A DNA stretch of 64,000 nucleotides, taken from Janthinobacterium rivuli. GTDB lineage: Bacteria > Pseudomonadota > Gammaproteobacteria > Burkholderiales > Burkholderiaceae_D. The translations under genes were made by a program, and so were the position numbers. The stretch lies in the NCBI RefSeq assembly GCF_009208735.1, contig NZ_WFLJ01000023.1:1-64000 (forward strand), in the 5' to 3' direction. Positions 24,820-34,619 of this stretch are shown in pieces. Below the pieces are notes generated by a model. The model worked only from the letters and a program-made list of their open reading frames with translations, searched no databases and was not told the DNA's origin. Position 1 is the first letter of the stretch, and every line of letters starts with the position of its first letter.

Positions 24820-26004
24820 TTACACGAGGCCCAGTTCCTCCGGCTTGACGCCGGCAAACACGTGGTCGAGTTGCGCCGGCGTCAAGCCGAAGGTGCGGCG
24901 CAGCAAGCCGCCCAGCACGGCCCGGTATTCATTGAGCACGGGCATGTCGCGGTTCTGGAACAAGGTCGCCTGCGACATCGCCACCTGCTCGCCCGCCACC
25001 TGTTTTCCCTTGATGCCGCCGCCCAGCACCCAGAACACGCTGCCGTGGCCGTGATCCGTGCCACGGTTGCCGTTTTCGCGGAAGGTGCGGCCAAATTCGC
25101 TGACGACCACCACCACGGTATTGCGCCAGGCGCCGCCCATTTCCTGCGAAAACGCAGACAAACCGCGTCCCAGCTCGTCAAAGCGCCCGGCCAGGTAGCC
25201 GTTGGCGCCGCCCTGGCCCACGTGCGTATCCCAGCCGCCCACGTCGACGAAGCCGAGGTTGTATTTGTCCTTCATCAAGCGGGCGATGCGCTGCGCCTCC
25301 AGCTCAAAACCCTTGGTGCTGATGGCGTTGCGGTTGGCCGCCTGCATCTCGCCCGTCAACTCCTTCGTCACATCAGCGCGCACGGCAAAGCCCGCGCTGA
25401 CCGGTTGCTGCAAGGGCGTGCCCCGGTACATGGCCGCGATGACCTGGCTTTGACGCGCATCGATGCCCGCCTTGCCCACGGAGCGCAGCGCCATGTTCGG
25501 CACTTGCACGCTCCCCTGGAAGATCAGCGGCAGCTGGTCCGTGAAGGAAATGGCGTGCTTGCTGCCATTGAGGCTTTGTGCCAGCCGGTTCAGGAAGCCC
25601 GAGCGGAAATCACGGCGTCCGCCCAGTTCCTGCCCCAGTTCGATGCTGTCCTGCGTTTCAAAATGGCTGCGCGTCAGATCCGTCGTGCCGGCAAACGGTA
25701 TGAAGGCCGCCTCGCCGCCCGTGAACAGGGGATAGATGGTCTCGCGCAAGGCCGGATGCAAGGCCCAGTCCGCGGTCAAGGGCAGCGCGCCGTTTTCCTC
25801 GCCGGGTTTGGCGATGGCGATATTCGGTCGCGATGCATAGTAAAAATCGCTGCCGACAGGCACCAGCAGATTGTTCGCGTCATAGCCGCCGCGCAAGAAG
25901 ACGAACAGCAGCTTCGCATCCGTGGCCGGTGCGGCCAGCAGGCTGCCCGCATGCGACAACAGGGGCGCGGCGGCCAGGGCTTTCAACAGGTCACGACGAT
26001 TCAT
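24820..26004 (-). CDS. DUF1501-domain secreted protein
   Basis: 394 residues with a Tat-like N-terminus (MNRRDLLKALAAAPLLSHAG). The DUF1501 motifs KLLFVFLRGGYDANNLLVPV, EFGRTFRENGNRGTDHGHGS and VGGWDTHVGQGG are present. The family belongs to the alkaline-phosphatase/sulfatase fold superfamily, with unknown substrate. It almost always sits beside a DUF1800 gene, here 15 bp upstream, so the two form an operon and probably act together in the envelope. Confidence 0.85.
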   Translation of the reverse strand: MNRRDLLKALAAAPLLSHAGSLLAAPATDAKLLFVFLRGGYDANNLLVPVGSDFYYASRPNIAIAKPGEENGALPLTADWALHPALRETIYPLFTGGEAAFIPFAGTTDLTRSHFETQDSIELGQELGGRRDFRSGFLNRLAQSLNGSKHAISFTDQLPLIFQGSVQVPNMALRSVGKAGIDARQSQVIAAMYRGTPLQQPVSAGFAVRADVTKELTGEMQAANRNAISTKGFELEAQRIARLMKDKYNLGFVDVGGWDTHVGQGGANGYLAGRFDELGRGLSAFSQEMGGAWRNTVVVVVSEFGRTFRENGNRGTDHGHGSVFWVLGGGIKGKQVAGEQVAMSQATLFQNRDMPVLNEYRAVLGGLLRRTFGLTPAQLDHVFAGVKPEELGLV

Positions 26005-26019
26005 GGCAATCCTTTCAAT

Positions 26020-27579
26020 CTAGCGGTGCATCATTTCCGGCGAAGACAGGAGAAAGGTGTTCCACTCCTGCGGCGAAGCGGCCTGCTCCAGGGCCTGGAG
26101 AGTGGCCAGGCTCAAGGTTGGCTGCAGCGACTGGAAATACAGGGCGCTGGCCAGTTGCGGGAAGGCGACTTTTTCCTGCGGCTGCGGGCCGTCCGTCTTG
26201 AACAGGCCGGCGCTGCCCGAGCCGATGGTGCGGGCGATATCGAAACGCGTCGTCATCTGGCCGGGACTGGCCCAGGCGGCGTCCGTCAGCGGATAGCCAT
26301 CCGGTGTCTGGCGTCCGTACAGGGGCTGGCCCATGCGCGAAAGCCAGCTCAGCATGGGGCCCGCGTTGAGGATGGGCTTGTCGTCATAACTGAGACGCAC
26401 GGCCGACACCACGTAATGCATGGGGTCCTTGAATTTCTTGCCCAGCGACTGCTTGAACTCCGGGCTGGTGAACATCGTCTGCAGCACGTCGGCGATCATG
26501 CCGTCGCTGTGCTGGAAGGTGGCCGCCATGCGCGCCACCAGCGCTTCGGGAGGACTATCTCCCACGAAATACTGGGCCAGCTTGCCACTGATGAAATGCG
26601 CGGTGGCGGGACTGCGGCTCAGGCGATCCAGCGCTTCATCGAGTTCGGCCAGCCCCCTGCCTTTCACCGTTTTCCCGAGGAATTGTTTATCTCCGTAATC
26701 GTGGCGGTTCGGGTTGAATTCGAACAAGCCCCGGCGCACGTATTGCGACTGCAGCGCCGGTTTCACTTTCGGCGTGTCCGCTCCCAGGTTCACGCCCACC
26801 CCCGTCAGGATGCGCGCCAGTTCCTGCACATCCATCTGGCTGTAGCCGCCGTTCACGCCCAGCGTGTGCAACTCCATCAGCTCGCGCGCATAGTTTTCAT
26901 TGATGCGCTTGGCGGCGTTGGCTTCATTGTCCAGGTAGCGCAGCATGGCCGGATGGTGGACGGTGGCGCCCAGCAAGTCACGGAATTTTCCCAGCGCATG
27001 CGGCGCGATGGCGTTCGCCTCGTAATCGCCCACCATGGCGCGCAAGTTGTGCTTGCCCTGGTGCACGCTGAAATGATTGAGCCAAAACCAGCTCAGCTGC
27101 TGCTGCAACTGGTTCGGCGAATACACGTCGAGCAGCAAGGAGCGCGTGGCCGCCTCGCGCGCCAGGCGGTTCAGTTCCTGCTGATACTCCTTTTGCGCCT
27201 GCTGCTTGGCCATGTCGTCCATCACACCGGCCGACTCCTTGCGCTTTCGCTCCACGGACATCACCAATTGATCGAGCGGCACCTGGCTGATGGTCATGGC
27301 GTCGATCTGCGCGGAGATGGCCGGCGGCAAGACGGCTTTTCCTGGATGCAACTGCGCCTGCAGCCAGGCGTTCCAGCCTTGCGCCTGCAGCTGGCGCACG
27401 CTGCCCCCGTTCACACCCCAGCTCACCCGTTCCAGCATGGCGACGTCCTGCGCGGAACTGGTTTGCGCGGGACTGGCCTGCGCGCGATGATCGGACTGAA
27501 CGGCGGGTCCGGTCGCGGCGCAGCCGGCCAGCAAGAACAGGGAAAGCAAGGTCGTCGGCAATAATCGGGGCGGGGTCAT
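26020..27579 (-). CDS. DUF1800-domain lipoprotein
   Basis: 519 residues. The signal peptide ends in LLAGCAATG (lipobox Cys about 19). DUF1800 motifs include WFWLNHFSVHQGKHNLRAMV, ENYARELMELHTLGVNGGYS, DVQELARILTGVG and a C-terminal RFDIARTIG region. Function of the family is unknown. It is the first gene of the DUF1800-DUF1501 operon and diverges from a cytochrome c gene at 27830. Confidence 0.85.
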   Translation of the reverse strand: MTPPRLLPTTLLSLFLLAGCAATGPAVQSDHRAQASPAQTSSAQDVAMLERVSWGVNGGSVRQLQAQGWNAWLQAQLHPGKAVLPPAISAQIDAMTISQVPLDQLVMSVERKRKESAGVMDDMAKQQAQKEYQQELNRLAREAATRSLLLDVYSPNQLQQQLSWFWLNHFSVHQGKHNLRAMVGDYEANAIAPHALGKFRDLLGATVHHPAMLRYLDNEANAAKRINENYARELMELHTLGVNGGYSQMDVQELARILTGVGVNLGADTPKVKPALQSQYVRRGLFEFNPNRHDYGDKQFLGKTVKGRGLAELDEALDRLSRSPATAHFISGKLAQYFVGDSPPEALVARMAATFQHSDGMIADVLQTMFTSPEFKQSLGKKFKDPMHYVVSAVRLSYDDKPILNAGPMLSWLSRMGQPLYGRQTPDGYPLTDAAWASPGQMTTRFDIARTIGSGSAGLFKTDGPQPQEKVAFPQLASALYFQSLQPTLSLATLQALEQAASPQEWNTFLLSSPEMMHR

Positions 27580-27829
27580 GGCGGTCCTTCAAGCGGTTTC
27601 ATGCAGAATGCTTGAGGGTACGCCCAGGTTGACCTGCGCATGATTGCCATTTGCAACGAGTTGTAATCAAACGCAATGGCTCGCCAAGCGATTTCGCACA
27701 AGAGCGAGCACATTAGCAATGAATCATCTCGGATAAAATGGTATCGGGAGAATGGCGTATTGCAATCGCAGCTCCGTATTTTCTCGCGAACCAGACATTA
27801 TCCATACAATACGTCCACATTAAGAAGAA

Positions 27830-28207
27830 ATGAAAATATTATTTATCGCTGCATTAGGAACGTTATCGCTCATTCAAGCGCCGTCTGCCTTGGCGGAGAA
27901 TCTGAATGGCAAAACCCTGTATGTACAGCGCTGTGCCGTGTGCCACGGCGCGGAGATCAAGGGAACGGGGCCATTGGCGAATAAAAGCAATCCGCCCACG
28001 CCGGACCTGACCACCGCCGCCTTCAAAAAACGCCTGAAGGATTATCCGGGCGTGATCGTGTCATCGGTCATCCTGCGTCCGAATGGCGATCTGATTCCAA
28101 AGACCTTGAAAGAGAATGGCGTCAAGATCGCACCATATGCCTGGCGCGTAAAGGATTTTCGCGATTTGAATCAATACATGAGTGATGTGATTTTAAAGAA
28201 TCGCTGA
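27830..28207 (+). CDS. Small periplasmic cytochrome c
   Basis: 125 residues with a signal peptide ending SALAENLNG. A single haem motif CAVCH (Cys about 36 and 39) lies in LYVQRCAVCHGAEIKGTGPLA, consistent with a class I monohaem cytochrome. A distal Met ligand is not evident in the C-terminal half, so the axial ligand is uncertain. It diverges from the DUF1800 operon. The 250-bp gap between them is AT-richer than its surroundings and holds no other gene that I can see. Confidence 0.75.
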   Translation: MKILFIAALGTLSLIQAPSALAENLNGKTLYVQRCAVCHGAEIKGTGPLANKSNPPTPDLTTAAFKKRLKDYPGVIVSSVILRPNGDLIPKTLKENGVKIAPYAWRVKDFRDLNQYMSDVILKNR

Positions 28208-28269
28208 TATTGAAATACGCGGCGGGCACGTCGCGAGGCAACGATCGACGGTCAATTCCGCAGTTTTAA

Positions 28270-29166
28270 TCATTCGGCACATTTGTCGCGCAGGAAATCG
28301 CGCAGCTGCAGCACCAGCGGCGTCACCTGCGCCCGGTGCGTGCAGACCAGATGCAAGGGCGCAGCCTCGCCCGCCACCTCGGGCAACAGCGCTTGCAGGC
28401 GGCCGGCGGCCAGGTCGCCCGCCACGTCGAGCCGCGATTTATAGGCGATGCCCAGGCCCGCCACGGCCCAGCGGCGCACCAGATCGGCGTCGTCGGCGCT
28501 GCGGTTGCCGCTCACGGGGACCGTCACTTGCTCGCGCTGGGGCAGGCGGTAAAAGGTCCAGCGGTCGTGCAAGCCGTCTTCCAGCGCGAAACGCAGGCAA
28601 TTGCGCTGCGACAAATCTTCCACCGCCAGCAGGGGGCCGTAGTCGCGCAGGTAAGCGGGCGACGCCACCAGTACGCGGTCGTTGGCGGGGGCGATCGGCA
28701 TGGCGATCAGGCTCGAATCCTCCTGCTGCCCATAACGTAGAGCAATGTCTACTTGCTGGCGCACCATGTCGGCCACGCGGTCGCTGACGCTGAGCTGGTA
28801 ATGCAGCTTCGGGTGGCGCAGCTGGAATTCGTCCAGCCAGCCCAGCATCAGGTTGCGGCCCAGGTCGGAGGGCATGGCAATTTTCAAGGTTCCGCCGAAA
28901 CTGTCCTTGCCGGCCAGCAGCGCATCGTGGCCTGCGCGCAGCAGGCGCAAGGCTTCCCGCGCATGTTCCAGGTATTGCGTGCCTTCCGGCGTCAGGCTCA
29001 AGGAACGGGTCGTGCGGGCCAGCAGGCGCAGGCCCAGCTCCCCTTCCAGGCGCTTGACGGCGGCGCTGGCCAGCGCGGGCGAGATGCCGATCTCGCGCGC
29101 GGCGGCCGACAAACTGCCCCGATCGGCCGTGCGCACAAATACCTGCAAGTCATCGAGTCGCAGCAA
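28270..29166 (-). CDS. LysR-family transcriptional regulator
   Basis: 298 residues with the N-terminal LysR helix-turn-helix (LQVFVRTADRGSLSAAAREIGISPALASAAVKRLE, residues 6-40) and a periplasmic-binding-protein-like effector domain (about 90-295). It lies 95 bp from the divergent oxidoreductase gene at 29262, the usual arrangement for a LysR regulator and its target. The effector is unknown. Confidence 0.85.
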   Translation of the reverse strand: MLRLDDLQVFVRTADRGSLSAAAREIGISPALASAAVKRLEGELGLRLLARTTRSLSLTPEGTQYLEHAREALRLLRAGHDALLAGKDSFGGTLKIAMPSDLGRNLMLGWLDEFQLRHPKLHYQLSVSDRVADMVRQQVDIALRYGQQEDSSLIAMPIAPANDRVLVASPAYLRDYGPLLAVEDLSQRNCLRFALEDGLHDRWTFYRLPQREQVTVPVSGNRSADDADLVRRWAVAGLGIAYKSRLDVAGDLAAGRLQALLPEVAGEAAPLHLVCTHRAQVTPLVLQLRDFLRDKCAE

Positions 29167-29261
29167 TTTTCAGCATTCCTTTGAAAGTGTTTCGGTACGC
29201 GCCCCCTGTTTCCAGGGCGGCATTGCCACCATCATACGGTATCCACTCAACGAGGAAGCAC

Positions 29262-30275
29262 ATGAAAGCCATCGCCTACCACCACAGCCTGCCCATCACG
29301 GATGCCGACGCCCTGCTCGACATCGAGCTGCCCATGCCAGTCGCCACGGGGCGCGACCTGCTCGTCGCCGTCAAGGCCATTTCCGTCAATCCCGTCGACA
29401 CCAAGGTGCGCAAGAACCGCGCCCCAAAAGATGCCCAGCCGGAAGTGCTGGGTTGGGATGCGGTCGGCGTCGTCACGGCCGTCGGCCCCGACGTCACCCT
29501 GTTCCAGGTGGGCGACAGGGTCTGGTACGCGGGCGCCATCAACCGGCCCGGCAGCAACAGCGAATTCCAGCTGGTCGACGAGCGCATCGTCGGCCACATG
29601 CCGGCCAGCCTCGATTTCGCGCAGGCCGCCGCCCTGCCGCTGACGGCGATCACGGCCTGGGAATTGCTGTTCGACCGCTTGCAGCTCAGCCGTGACAAGA
29701 GTCTGACGGGCAAGTCCCTGCTGGTGATCGGCGCGGCCGGCGGCGTCGGCTCCGTGCTGGTGCAGCTGGCGCGGCAATTGACCGGGGTCACCATCATCGG
29801 CACGGCATCGCGTGCGGAAACGGCCGACTGGGTCAAGGAACTGGGCGCGCACCACGTGATCGACCACAGCCTGCCGCTGGCACAGGAAATCACGCGCCTG
29901 GGGTTAGCGCCCGTCGATTACGTGATCAGCCTGAACCAGACCGACCGGCATTTCGAGCAGATCGTGGAACTGATCGCGCCGCAGGGCAAGTTTGCCCTGA
30001 TCGACGACCCCGAGCACATCGACGTGCGCAAGTTCAAGGGCAAGAGCGTGTCGCTGCACTGGGAACTGATGTTTACCCGTTCGCTGTTCCAGACGGCCGA
30101 CATGGTCAAACAGCATGAACTGCTGGAAGAGCTGGCGCAGCTGGTGGACGCCGGCGTCATCAGGACGACCCTGGCCGCGCGCTTCGGCACGATCAACGCG
30201 CAAAACCTGAAACGCGCGCATGCCCTGCTGGAAAGCAATACGGCAAAAGGGAAGATCGTGCTGGAAGGGTTCTAA
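29262..30275 (+). CDS. Zinc-binding-type alcohol dehydrogenase / quinone oxidoreductase family
   Basis: 337 residues from the ATG at 29262 (GAGGAAGCAC upstream); the longer frame starts inside the LysR gene. It belongs to the medium-chain dehydrogenase/reductase superfamily: an N-terminal GroES-like domain (VKAISVNPVDTKVR) and an NAD(P)-binding fold with VIGAAGGVGSVLVQLARQL. Catalytic-zinc ligands are missing, as in quinone oxidoreductase-like members, so it is probably a zinc-free NADPH oxidoreductase. Likely controlled by the divergent LysR protein. Confidence 0.85.
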   Translation: MKAIAYHHSLPITDADALLDIELPMPVATGRDLLVAVKAISVNPVDTKVRKNRAPKDAQPEVLGWDAVGVVTAVGPDVTLFQVGDRVWYAGAINRPGSNSEFQLVDERIVGHMPASLDFAQAAALPLTAITAWELLFDRLQLSRDKSLTGKSLLVIGAAGGVGSVLVQLARQLTGVTIIGTASRAETADWVKELGAHHVIDHSLPLAQEITRLGLAPVDYVISLNQTDRHFEQIVELIAPQGKFALIDDPEHIDVRKFKGKSVSLHWELMFTRSLFQTADMVKQHELLEELAQLVDAGVIRTTLAARFGTINAQNLKRAHALLESNTAKGKIVLEGF

Positions 30276-30277
30276 AT

Positions 30278-31546
30278 TCAGGTAATCAGGATGGCCCGGA
30301 AATCATTGACGTTGGTTAATGTCGGGCCCGTGATCACGGAATCTCCCAGCGCCTGGAAGAAGCCGTGGCCATCGTTGTTGTCCAGGCTGTCTCGGGGCTT
30401 GATGCCCAGCGCCCACGCCCGTTGCAGGGTGTCGGGCGCCAGAACCGCGCCGGCGATGTCTTCCTGGCCATCGACGCCATCCGTGTCGCCGGCCAGCGCG
30501 TCGATGCCCGGGTGGCCATCGAGCGCGATGCCCAGCGCCAGCAGGAATTCCACGTTGCGCCCGCCGCGCCCGTTACCGCGCACGGTGACGGTCGTTTCGC
30601 CGCCCGACAGCAGCACGCACGGGGCGGGAAACGGCTGGCCCCGCACGGCCGTTTGCAGCGCGATGCCGGCCATCACCTTGCCCACATCCCTCGCCTCGCC
30701 TTCCAGGCTGTCGCCCAAGATATACGGTGTGACGCCGGCCGCGCGCGCCACTTCTGCCGCCGCTTCCAGCGCCATCTGCGGCGTGGCGATCAAGGTCGTT
30801 TGCGTACGCGCCAGGCGTGGATCGTCGGGTTTCACGGATTCGCCGCGCCCGCTTTCCAGCACTTTGCGTATGCTGTCCGGCAAGTCCATGCCGTAGCGGC
30901 GCACGATGGCCAGCGCATCCTCGCACGTCGTCGCGTCGCCCACCGTGGGGCCGGATGCGATATCACCCAGCTTGTCTCCCGGCACGTCGGAAATGGCCAA
31001 AGTGATGACCTGGGCCGGATGGCAGGCGGCCGCCAGGCGCCCGCCCTTGATGGCGGACAAATGGCGGCGCACGCAATTCATTTCGCCAATGGTGGCGCCC
31101 GACGCCAGCAGCGCGCGGTTCAAGGCTTGCTTGTCGGCCAAGGTGATGCCATCGAGGGGCAAGGCCAGCAGGGACGAGCCGCCGCCCGAGATCAGACACA
31201 GCACGGTGTCATCTTCCTGCAAGTTACCGACCAGTTCCAGCATGCGCCGGGCCGCGTCCATGCCGGCCTGGTCGGGCACGGGGTGCGACGCTTCCACGAT
31301 CTCGATGCGTTCGCACGGCACGGCATAGCCGTAGCGCGTCACGACCAGCCCCGACAGCGGCCCCGGCCAGTGCCGTTCCACGGCGTGCGCCATGGCGGCC
31401 GAGGCCTTGCCGGCGCCGATGACGATCAGCCGGCCCTTGGGCGCGGGCGGCAGATGGGGCGGTATGCAGTGCGACGGCTGGGCCGCTTCGATGGCCGCCT
31501 GGAACATGGCTTGCAGCAAGGCGCGCGGCGCCGGGGTGGTCGTCAT
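30278..31546 (-). CDS. Glycerate 2-kinase (MOFRL family)
   Basis: 422 residues from the ATG at 31546, behind GGAGGAATTGAGC; the open frame continues to 32131 only as a shadow of the MFS gene. It contains the DUF4147 N-terminal domain (LIVIGAGKASAAMAHAVE, LISGGGSSLLALP, EMNCVRRHLSAIKGGRLA) and the C-terminal MOFRL domain (NVEFLLALGIAL, DTDGVDG). It phosphorylates glycerate to 2-phosphoglycerate. With the adjacent ACS-type transporter (33 bp gap) and a CdaR regulator it forms a sugar-acid (glycerate/glucarate-type) use module. Confidence 0.85.
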   Translation of the reverse strand: MTTTPAPRALLQAMFQAAIEAAQPSHCIPPHLPPAPKGRLIVIGAGKASAAMAHAVERHWPGPLSGLVVTRYGYAVPCERIEIVEASHPVPDQAGMDAARRMLELVGNLQEDDTVLCLISGGGSSLLALPLDGITLADKQALNRALLASGATIGEMNCVRRHLSAIKGGRLAAACHPAQVITLAISDVPGDKLGDIASGPTVGDATTCEDALAIVRRYGMDLPDSIRKVLESGRGESVKPDDPRLARTQTTLIATPQMALEAAAEVARAAGVTPYILGDSLEGEARDVGKVMAGIALQTAVRGQPFPAPCVLLSGGETTVTVRGNGRGGRNVEFLLALGIALDGHPGIDALAGDTDGVDGQEDIAGAVLAPDTLQRAWALGIKPRDSLDNNDGHGFFQALGDSVITGPTLTNVNDFRAILIT

Positions 31547-31578
31547 GCTCAATTCCTCCGGTTCGATGGCAGCTTCGT

Positions 31579-32910
31579 TCAACGGTTCACGATGCGCGCG
31601 GGCACGCGCAGCACCAGTATGGCGCCCAGCAGCATGACTGCGGAAAGAATATACAGGGCCACGTCGGTGCCGCCCGTCGCATCCTTGATCCAGCCGACGA
31701 GGAAGGGGCTGACGAAGCCCGCCACCTGACCCAGCGAATTGATCAGCGCCAGGCCGCCGGCCGCCGCCGCACTGCCGAGAAACGCCGTCGGCAGGGGCCA
31801 GAACATGGGCAGGCCGGACAGCGCGCCCATGGTCGCCAGCGACAGGCCGATGAGGGCGACGACCACGTTGCCATGCGCCTGGGTGGCCAGCAGCAAGCCG
31901 CACAGCGCCATCAGCAGGGGGCCGCTCAAATGCCAGCGGCGTTCCTTGTGCCTGTCGGCCGAACGGCCCACCCAGATCATGAAGATGCTGGCGCACAGGT
32001 AGGGAATGGCGCTGATCCAGCCCACGGCCACGGGGCTGGCGAAACCCAGCGACTTGACGATGGTGGGCAGCCAGAAGTTGATCGCGTACACGCCCATCTG
32101 GATGCAGAAATACACGAGGCCCAGCATCCACACGTGCTTGTTGCGCAGCACGCTGGCGAAGGTATCGGCCGTATTCGCGCTATTGCGGCGCTGGCGTTCG
32201 TCCTCGTCGAGGTCGGCGCGCAGCAGCTGCTTTTCTTCCCCATTCAGCCACTTCGCCTGGGCGATGCCGTCGTTCAGCAGCACATACACGAGAAAGCCCA
32301 GCAGCACGGTGGGGATGCCTTGCAACAGGAACATCCATTGCCAGCCGGCCAGGCCGCCGTGGCCGGCGAACGATTGCATCATCCAGCCCGACAGGGGGCT
32401 GCCCAGCAAGCCGGAAATGGGAATGGCCGACATGAACAGGCCCATGATGCGGCCCCGGCGCGAAGCGGGATACCAGTTCGTAAAGTACAGCACGATACCG
32501 GGGAAGAAACCCGCCTCGAACACGCCCGTGATGAAGCGCAGCGAGTAAAACGCGGCCGGCGTGGTGACGAACATCAGGCAGGCCGAGGCGATGCCCCAGG
32601 CGATCATCAGGGTGCCGATGACCTTGCGCGCGCCCAGGCGGTGCAGCAGCAGATTGCTGGGTACGCCGCTGGCCACGTAGCCGATGAAGAAAATGCCGGC
32701 TCCCAGGCCGTACACGCTTTCGCTCCATTGCAGCGCATCGAGCATTTGCAGCTTGGCGAAGCCGACATTCACCCGGTCAAGGTAATTGAAAAGGTAGCAA
32801 ATGAAGATGAAGGGGATCAGATGCAAGGTGACCTTGCGGTAGGCGCCTTCGCGCACACGGTCCTGCGCGGACGCGCCGGCGGACAGGCTGGCGCCTGGAT
32901 GGGTGGTCAT
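31579..32910 (-). CDS. MFS transporter, anion:cation symporter (ACS) family
   Basis: 443 residues with 12 predicted transmembrane segments. ACS signatures include LFNYLDRVNVGFAKLQML in TM1, LRFITGVFEAGFFPGIVLYFTNWYP in TM4, and a cytoplasmic loop with NGEEKQLL. The family carries glucarate, galactarate, tartrate and related acids. It is first in a minus-strand operon with the glycerate 2-kinase and diverges from cdaR, whose product probably controls it. Confidence 0.85.
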   Translation of the reverse strand: MTTHPGASLSAGASAQDRVREGAYRKVTLHLIPFIFICYLFNYLDRVNVGFAKLQMLDALQWSESVYGLGAGIFFIGYVASGVPSNLLLHRLGARKVIGTLMIAWGIASACLMFVTTPAAFYSLRFITGVFEAGFFPGIVLYFTNWYPASRRGRIMGLFMSAIPISGLLGSPLSGWMMQSFAGHGGLAGWQWMFLLQGIPTVLLGFLVYVLLNDGIAQAKWLNGEEKQLLRADLDEDERQRRNSANTADTFASVLRNKHVWMLGLVYFCIQMGVYAINFWLPTIVKSLGFASPVAVGWISAIPYLCASIFMIWVGRSADRHKERRWHLSGPLLMALCGLLLATQAHGNVVVALIGLSLATMGALSGLPMFWPLPTAFLGSAAAAGGLALINSLGQVAGFVSPFLVGWIKDATGGTDVALYILSAVMLLGAILVLRVPARIVNR

Positions 32911-33057
32911 GGGTGTCTCCTGACTATTTTTTTATGGAATACGAGCAGCCCATCGTACAATCGCCCACAGAAACAGTCATCGTGCGGATGCATGAAGAAA
33001 CATAGTGCCGAATCCGATGATTTCATGCAAATGCACAAGCTCATAAGGCGGCCCTCC

Positions 33058-34221
33058 ATGCCAAGCATCGACTATCCCCTGGCGCAAGACATCGTCCAAC
33101 GCACCATGCACATCATTCCCTTCAGCGTCAACGTGATCGATGCGCGCGGCGTGATCCTGGCCAGCGGCGACCCGCAGCGCGTGGGCGACCTGCATCCGGG
33201 CGCGCAACTGGCGCTGGCCCGGCGCGCCAGCGTGGAAATCGGCACGGCCGACATGGCCAGGCTGCCGGGCACGCGGGCCGGCATCAACCTGCCCTTGACG
33301 GTGCGCGGCGAGATTTGCGGCGTGCTGGGCCTGACGGGCGAGCCGGACGCCGTGCGCCAGTTCGGCGAACTGGTGCGGGCCATGGCGGAAATGATGCTGG
33401 AGCAGGCGCGGCTGGTCAGCGAGTTGCAGCACGAAAAGCGCTACCGCGAGGAATTCGTGTTTCAGCTCGTGTACCGCACGGGCATTTCGGATGCCAGCAT
33501 GCAGGCGTGGGCGGCGCGCCTGGCGCTGGACTTGCGCGTGCCGCGCGCCATGTTCGTGCTGGAAATTCCCGATGCGCGGGAAGGCCTGGGAGAACGGCTG
33601 GACCAGGTGCTGACGCAGTTGCAGCAAGTGCAGTCCGACCTGTCGGCGCGCTGGCCCGCCCTGCTGATGGCCGTCGTCTCGCCGGGCGAGCTGGTGCTGC
33701 TCGACGCCTTTCCCGCCAGCGGCCCGCAGCAGGCGCGCGCGGCGCAGGCAAGGCAGCGCCTGCTCGAACTGCACCAGGTGGCGCAGCAGGCGCTCACGCC
33801 GCCCGCCACCCTGTCCATGGGCGTGGCCTTGCCGGGCCTCGATGGCGCGACGGCGTCGTATGAATCGGCGAAGCAGACGGCGCGCGTGGGACGCGCCCGC
33901 GATGGCGGGCAAGCCACTTTTTCCTACCTGGAACTGAGCCTGCCCGTGCTGCTGTCCGGCCTGCAAGCCGGTTGGCAGGCCGAGCAATTGCGCCAGACCC
34001 TGGCGCGCCTGCAGGCGCACGACCGCAAGTCCGGCACCCTGATGCGCACCTTGGCCGCCTGGTTCCGCCACCACAGCCACCCGATGGCCACGGCCAGGGC
34101 ACTGCACATCCACCGCAACACGCTCGATTACCGGCTGCAAAAGATCGCCGAACTGACGGGACTGGACCTGGACGACACGGATGACCGCCTGCTGCTGTAT
34201 GTCGCCCTGCAGCTCAATTGA
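33058..34221 (+). CDS. cdaR: CdaR-family sugar-diacid regulator
   Basis: 387 residues from the ATG at 33058, behind AAGGCGG; an alternative in-frame ATG lies at 32992. The N-terminal diacid-recognition domain begins YPLAQDIVQRTMHIIPFSVNVIDARG, close to CdaR of E. coli. The C-terminal PucR-type helix-turn-helix includes ARALHIHRNTLDYRLQKIAELTGLDL. CdaR activates galactarate, glucarate and glycerate catabolism genes. Here it diverges from the ACS transporter and glycerate 2-kinase operon, which is the obvious target. Confidence 0.85.
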   Translation: MPSIDYPLAQDIVQRTMHIIPFSVNVIDARGVILASGDPQRVGDLHPGAQLALARRASVEIGTADMARLPGTRAGINLPLTVRGEICGVLGLTGEPDAVRQFGELVRAMAEMMLEQARLVSELQHEKRYREEFVFQLVYRTGISDASMQAWAARLALDLRVPRAMFVLEIPDAREGLGERLDQVLTQLQQVQSDLSARWPALLMAVVSPGELVLLDAFPASGPQQARAAQARQRLLELHQVAQQALTPPATLSMGVALPGLDGATASYESAKQTARVGRARDGGQATFSYLELSLPVLLSGLQAGWQAEQLRQTLARLQAHDRKSGTLMRTLAAWFRHHSHPMATARALHIHRNTLDYRLQKIAELTGLDLDDTDDRLLLYVALQLN

Positions 34222-34265
34222 GGCACGCCGTCTACAATGGCGGCTGACCGCACAACAGGAATAGC

Positions 34266-34619
34266 ATGAACGACGCCATCGAATGGACCAGCCTTGCCCG
34301 CACTTTCGGGCTGTTTACCGTCACGGCCGTGGCCGAACTGCTGGGCTGCTATTTGCCCATGCTATGGCTGAGCAACAAGGGCAGCGCCTGGCTGCTGTTG
34401 CCGGCCGCCATCAGCCTCTTGCTCTTCGTGTGGCTGCTGACCCTGCATCCGGCCGCCAGCGGCCGCGTGTATGCCACGTATGGCGCCATCTATATCGCCA
34501 CGGCGCTGGGATGGCTGTGGCTGGTGGACGGCGTCACGCCCGCCTGGACCGACGTCACCGGCGTGGGCCTGGCCCTGGCCGGCGCCGCCGTCATCGCCAT
34601 GGGACACAAGGCGGCATAG
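34266..34619 (+). CDS. YnfA-family (UPF0060) small multidrug-like membrane protein
   Basis: 117 residues with four transmembrane segments. The family motifs [40 protein letters not shown] and [16 protein letters not shown] are present. YnfA proteins are distant SMR-type efflux proteins. The gene is monocistronic and ends immediately before the convergent TerB gene (the intergenic gap is nil). Confidence 0.85.
   Translation: MNDAIEWTSLARTFGLFTVTAVAELLGCYLPMLWLSNKGSAWLLLPAAISLLLFVWLLTLHPAASGRVYATYGAIYIATALGWLWLVDGVTPAWTDVTGVGLALAGAAVIAMGHKAA

Noticed and set aside
24775-27564. A 929-codon plus-strand frame over the DUF1501/DUF1800 genes and the AI-2E gap
   Set aside because: It covers two well-supported genes on the other strand and has shadow-like composition.
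31546-32131. N-terminal extension of the glycerate 2-kinase
   Set aside because: The extension lies inside the MFS gene, and a strong ribosome site marks the start at 31546.
33320-33860. Plus- and minus-strand frames inside cdaR
   Set aside because: They are out-of-frame shadows of the CdaR gene with biased Arg/Ala/Pro composition.
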